Program-made: the position numbers and the translations under genes | Assembly (NCBI GenBank): GCA_015680685.1 | Contig: MNCI01014239.1 | Location: 34,884 to 98,883, forward strand | Direction of reading: 5' to 3' | Length of the DNA: 64,000 bases | Source: Gnetum montanum | Lineage: Eukaryota; Streptophyta; Gnetopsida; Gnetales; Gnetaceae | The notes under the pieces: model-generated | The model's input: only the letters and a program-made list of their open reading frames with translations | What the model was told of the DNA's origin: nothing | Database searches by the model: none | Shown here: piece by piece, positions 61,560-64,000 of the stretch | Layout: each line of letters begins with the position of its first letter | Numbering within the stretch: the stretch's first letter is position 1

Positions 61560-63345
61560 TAATGCATACATCCTAGACTCCTATAAGTGTGATACCATAG
61601 GGCAACATCCCTTCAAATGTTCATATTAACAGATGTTACATTTAGCATTATCATTAGAGTCTATCTCCACAACTTTTTCTACTATAGTAGCTTCTCCCTT
61701 ACCTCTCTAGTAGGCACATTTAGCTTCTTTTGGCCTCCTACAGTCATGATCACTATTCTGCTCTTTGAATGCTTTAGTAATCTTTATAGAACTTTGGAAT
61801 TATTGATCCAAAGAACCCATAATTTATCAACCTTTTTTAAAATATTGAAAATATATTTTTGGATAGGCACGATTTTCCTGTTCACCACTTCATCAAGTGG
61901 TGGCTCCTCCTTATCATAGAATCAGACCATCCTCTTCTTGATGGAAGGAGCCCTATTATAGGCTTTTGCACTTTTTCTTTTTATGCAACTCATCTTCTTC
62001 TTTTGCTACCTGATCTATCAGTCTTTGTATTTGATAAGCTCTTACTTTGGATAGTGTCCCTTCGGCATAAACCCCAAGAGTTCTTCTAGTTTCAGTTTTG
62101 AGCCCATGTATGATGTGCTGGAGTTGTTCCCTCTAAGAATAACCATCTTCAAGGCATTGGTGTAAGAGAGAATAATATCTACCCGTGATGGCATGATTCA
62201 TGTGTTCCCTATTTCCAACCTTGGATTTGCCTTCTTAGATTAGACACTCTAGAGTATGTTTAGTATTTGTCATTAAATAGTTCCAGTATGGTACTCCATC
62301 TATGAATAGATTCTGGTTCTAAGAATTGGTACTAGCTTTCAACCTCCTTGATGAGTATCCTATGGAAGAGTTTGAGTTTTTTCTAATCATTTTTAATGTT
62401 CTGCAAGGCACAAGAATTTTTACAAGCTTATAGATGTTTTTGTGGATCAGAGTTATATTCTCCCTCAAATATTGGGATATTATTTATGTCTAAGTGCTTA
62501 ATCCAACTATCTTTCAAATGCCTAGATGGAATGTTAACTACCTTTGTAATGTTAAGCATGCTTCAAGTTTCGAACAGAGGCTCATCATCATCATTATTTT
62601 GTTGTTACCAATTATGTCCTCTATTACCCCTTAATTCATTACAAGCTTGGTGATTAGTATTATTGTCCTGTTGAGCACCTCCATCATGGTTTTTCTTTCT
62701 TTAGAATCTTTTATAATCAAAAGAAGAGGAAGAAGAGGATGCAGATGAAGAGGATGTAGATGGAGGAGGACTACCATCATCATGGTGTCTGCCAACTCCC
62801 CTTCGGTTTTCACAACCATGTTCATCATATTTCTTTATATCTCGATGCTTTCCCAAGCTCCTATGTGACTAATAGTTTTTCCTAAACCTAGAATGTTGAT
62901 AGTAGAATGTAGATTCAAGTTCACACCCCCATCATCAGTAACCAAGGATGGAGACTGAGAGCCCTCAAAGGGAGGATCCTTGTTGTCTTAGTTTAGTAAG
63001 AATAAGGGATTGGTGAAGTGTTTCCCCTTCACAACCTCATGATGCTTCTTTTAATGTCAATCTCTCCTGCATTATGTCAGTGGGATAGTAGTCCCAATAG
63101 TTGTAGTCATGCACAGTGTATTCCTCTTGAAGATCTTGGATGCCTAACTTTTTAAGAGTTTGAAGTAGCATCATAGGCATAAATCAATCAACAAGCATCA
63201 TAGTGTTTCCCTCCATATCACAACATTCCAGTTTCTCATCTTGATGTAGGATGAAGGTGAAGTCAAGCATGTACTCATCTAGGTGAGTATATACCACCTT
63301 GCACCATTGTGAAATCAGTGGTTTAACATCTTCATGCATGCAAGA
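61560..63345 (-). pseudogene. gag: Athila gag (copy G4)
   Basis: The N-terminal block is in the frame 63,432-63,184: VVYTHLDEYMLDFTFILHQDE. The start Met is lost (SSSSCMHED context near 63,345). The gag core is decayed. A zinc-knuckle-like CNIC.YEHLKGCC is near 61,639-61,599, with a stop inside. Same order and size as 44,876-46,705. Confidence 0.75.
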
Positions 63346-63489
63346 AGAAGAAGAAATTTTGAAAACAAATAAAATATCAGTGTGCTTTTGTAATTGTATG
63401 TTTTTTAAGAGTAATGTTGACCTTGGGTTCATCCAATGATGTTAATAATACTCATTAATCCTAGATACCACATTTCTTAAAAAACAGAA

Positions 63490-63508
63490 TCCCCAACAAT
63501 GGTGCCAA
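63490..63508 (-). other. Athila primer-binding site (G4)
   Basis: The - strand reads TTGGCACCATTGTTGGGGA right after the LTR end. This is the best preserved primer site in the window. Confidence 0.85.
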
Positions 63509-64000
63509 TGATGAGCAATCAAGGTACCCCTATGCCCAACCATACAAGTCATAAAGCATTCACATGTGATTTGATTGAATTCTGCAAACTCTATAGATTC
63601 TAGTACATTAGTCTCCTAGGAAGTAAAACTTTCCGTAAGGTCATTTGTTGTTTTCCAAATTATACTTTTGATACACATGGTATGGGTAAGTCTAATTGAT
63701 GCATATGATTTTTATTATTTTTTGTTTTATGTTCTTTGGTACTTAAAGTAGAGAGATGAAGTAATTTAAAAACTAATTTAGCTTAACTAATTAACTATTC
63801 TCGAACTAATCCGTACATAAGCATCTAGTCCTACTTTTCATACATGTCCTAAACCCATGTATCCATTGTTAGGTTACCAAGTGTTACACTACTAGACGTA
63901 CCAAGCAATAATGCTACTAAGATTACCAAGTGAATACATGTTTATACTCAAAGTGGTCATACTTATGTGCTTAATCTATTTAGCTTAAATAATTAACTAA
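63509..64000 (-). repeat. Athila 5' LTR (copy B/G4 element), cut by the window edge
   Basis: It ends GCTCATCA at 63,509 on the - strand and matches 38,273-38,770. If it is as long as its partner (955 bp), its start lies near 64,460 outside the window. Confidence 0.85.

Overview
The window is a stretch of a large, repeat-rich land-plant genome. It is AT-rich. I see no host gene, rRNA, tRNA or CRISPR array. Almost everything is decayed LTR retrotransposon plus an endogenous plant pararetrovirus (Caulimoviridae-like). Most reading frames carry stops and frameshifts, many explained by C-to-T change at CpG, so nearly all 'genes' are pseudogenes whose identity comes from motifs and order. The species cannot be named from this sequence.

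Layout. (1) 1-886 is the end of an Athila-type LTR that still keeps many CpG sites. (2) About 887-15,412, + strand: a Ty3/gypsy element of the Tat/Ogre lineage (LTR, primer site, gag-protease, then RT, RNase H, a second archaeal-type RNase H and integrase). Between protease and RT lie 6.4 kb that hold, on the opposite strand, a five-exon gene with four short GT-AG introns, bracketed by copies of a roughly 30-bp minisatellite. (3) 15,413-22,507, - strand: an Athila element with 5' LTR, gag and pol, cut off just after pol. (4) 23,300-33,459, + strand: two partial pararetrovirus copies in tandem. (5) 33,460-about 34,950: a Ty1/copia LTR, primer site and gag remnant. (6) 34,951 to the right edge: a nest of Athila elements. 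The outermost (- strand) keeps only its 3' LTR and most of a third ORF. A second - strand Athila sits in it (3' LTR at 38,273, 5' LTR running off the window at 64,000). Into that one a third Athila is inserted on the + strand (43,798-56,661, both LTRs present).

Working logic. The Athila copies share the order LTR, primer site, gag, protease-RT-RNase H-integrase, about 2 kb spacer, ORF3, LTR, with LTRs of about 920-955 bp bounded by TGATGAG...CTCATCA. ORF3 is a coiled-coil protein of about 930 codons ending in a PPxPRT-like tail. In the two copies where it is visible, the ORF3 leader has U3-like repeats, a TATA box 154 bp before a splice donor, and a splice acceptor directly in front of the ATG. 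This suggests that ORF3 had its own promoter and a spliced leader. The antisense gene in the Tat element has a related layout (N-terminal transposon-type domain, then coiled coil). These two accessory-gene arrangements are the most interesting content of the window.
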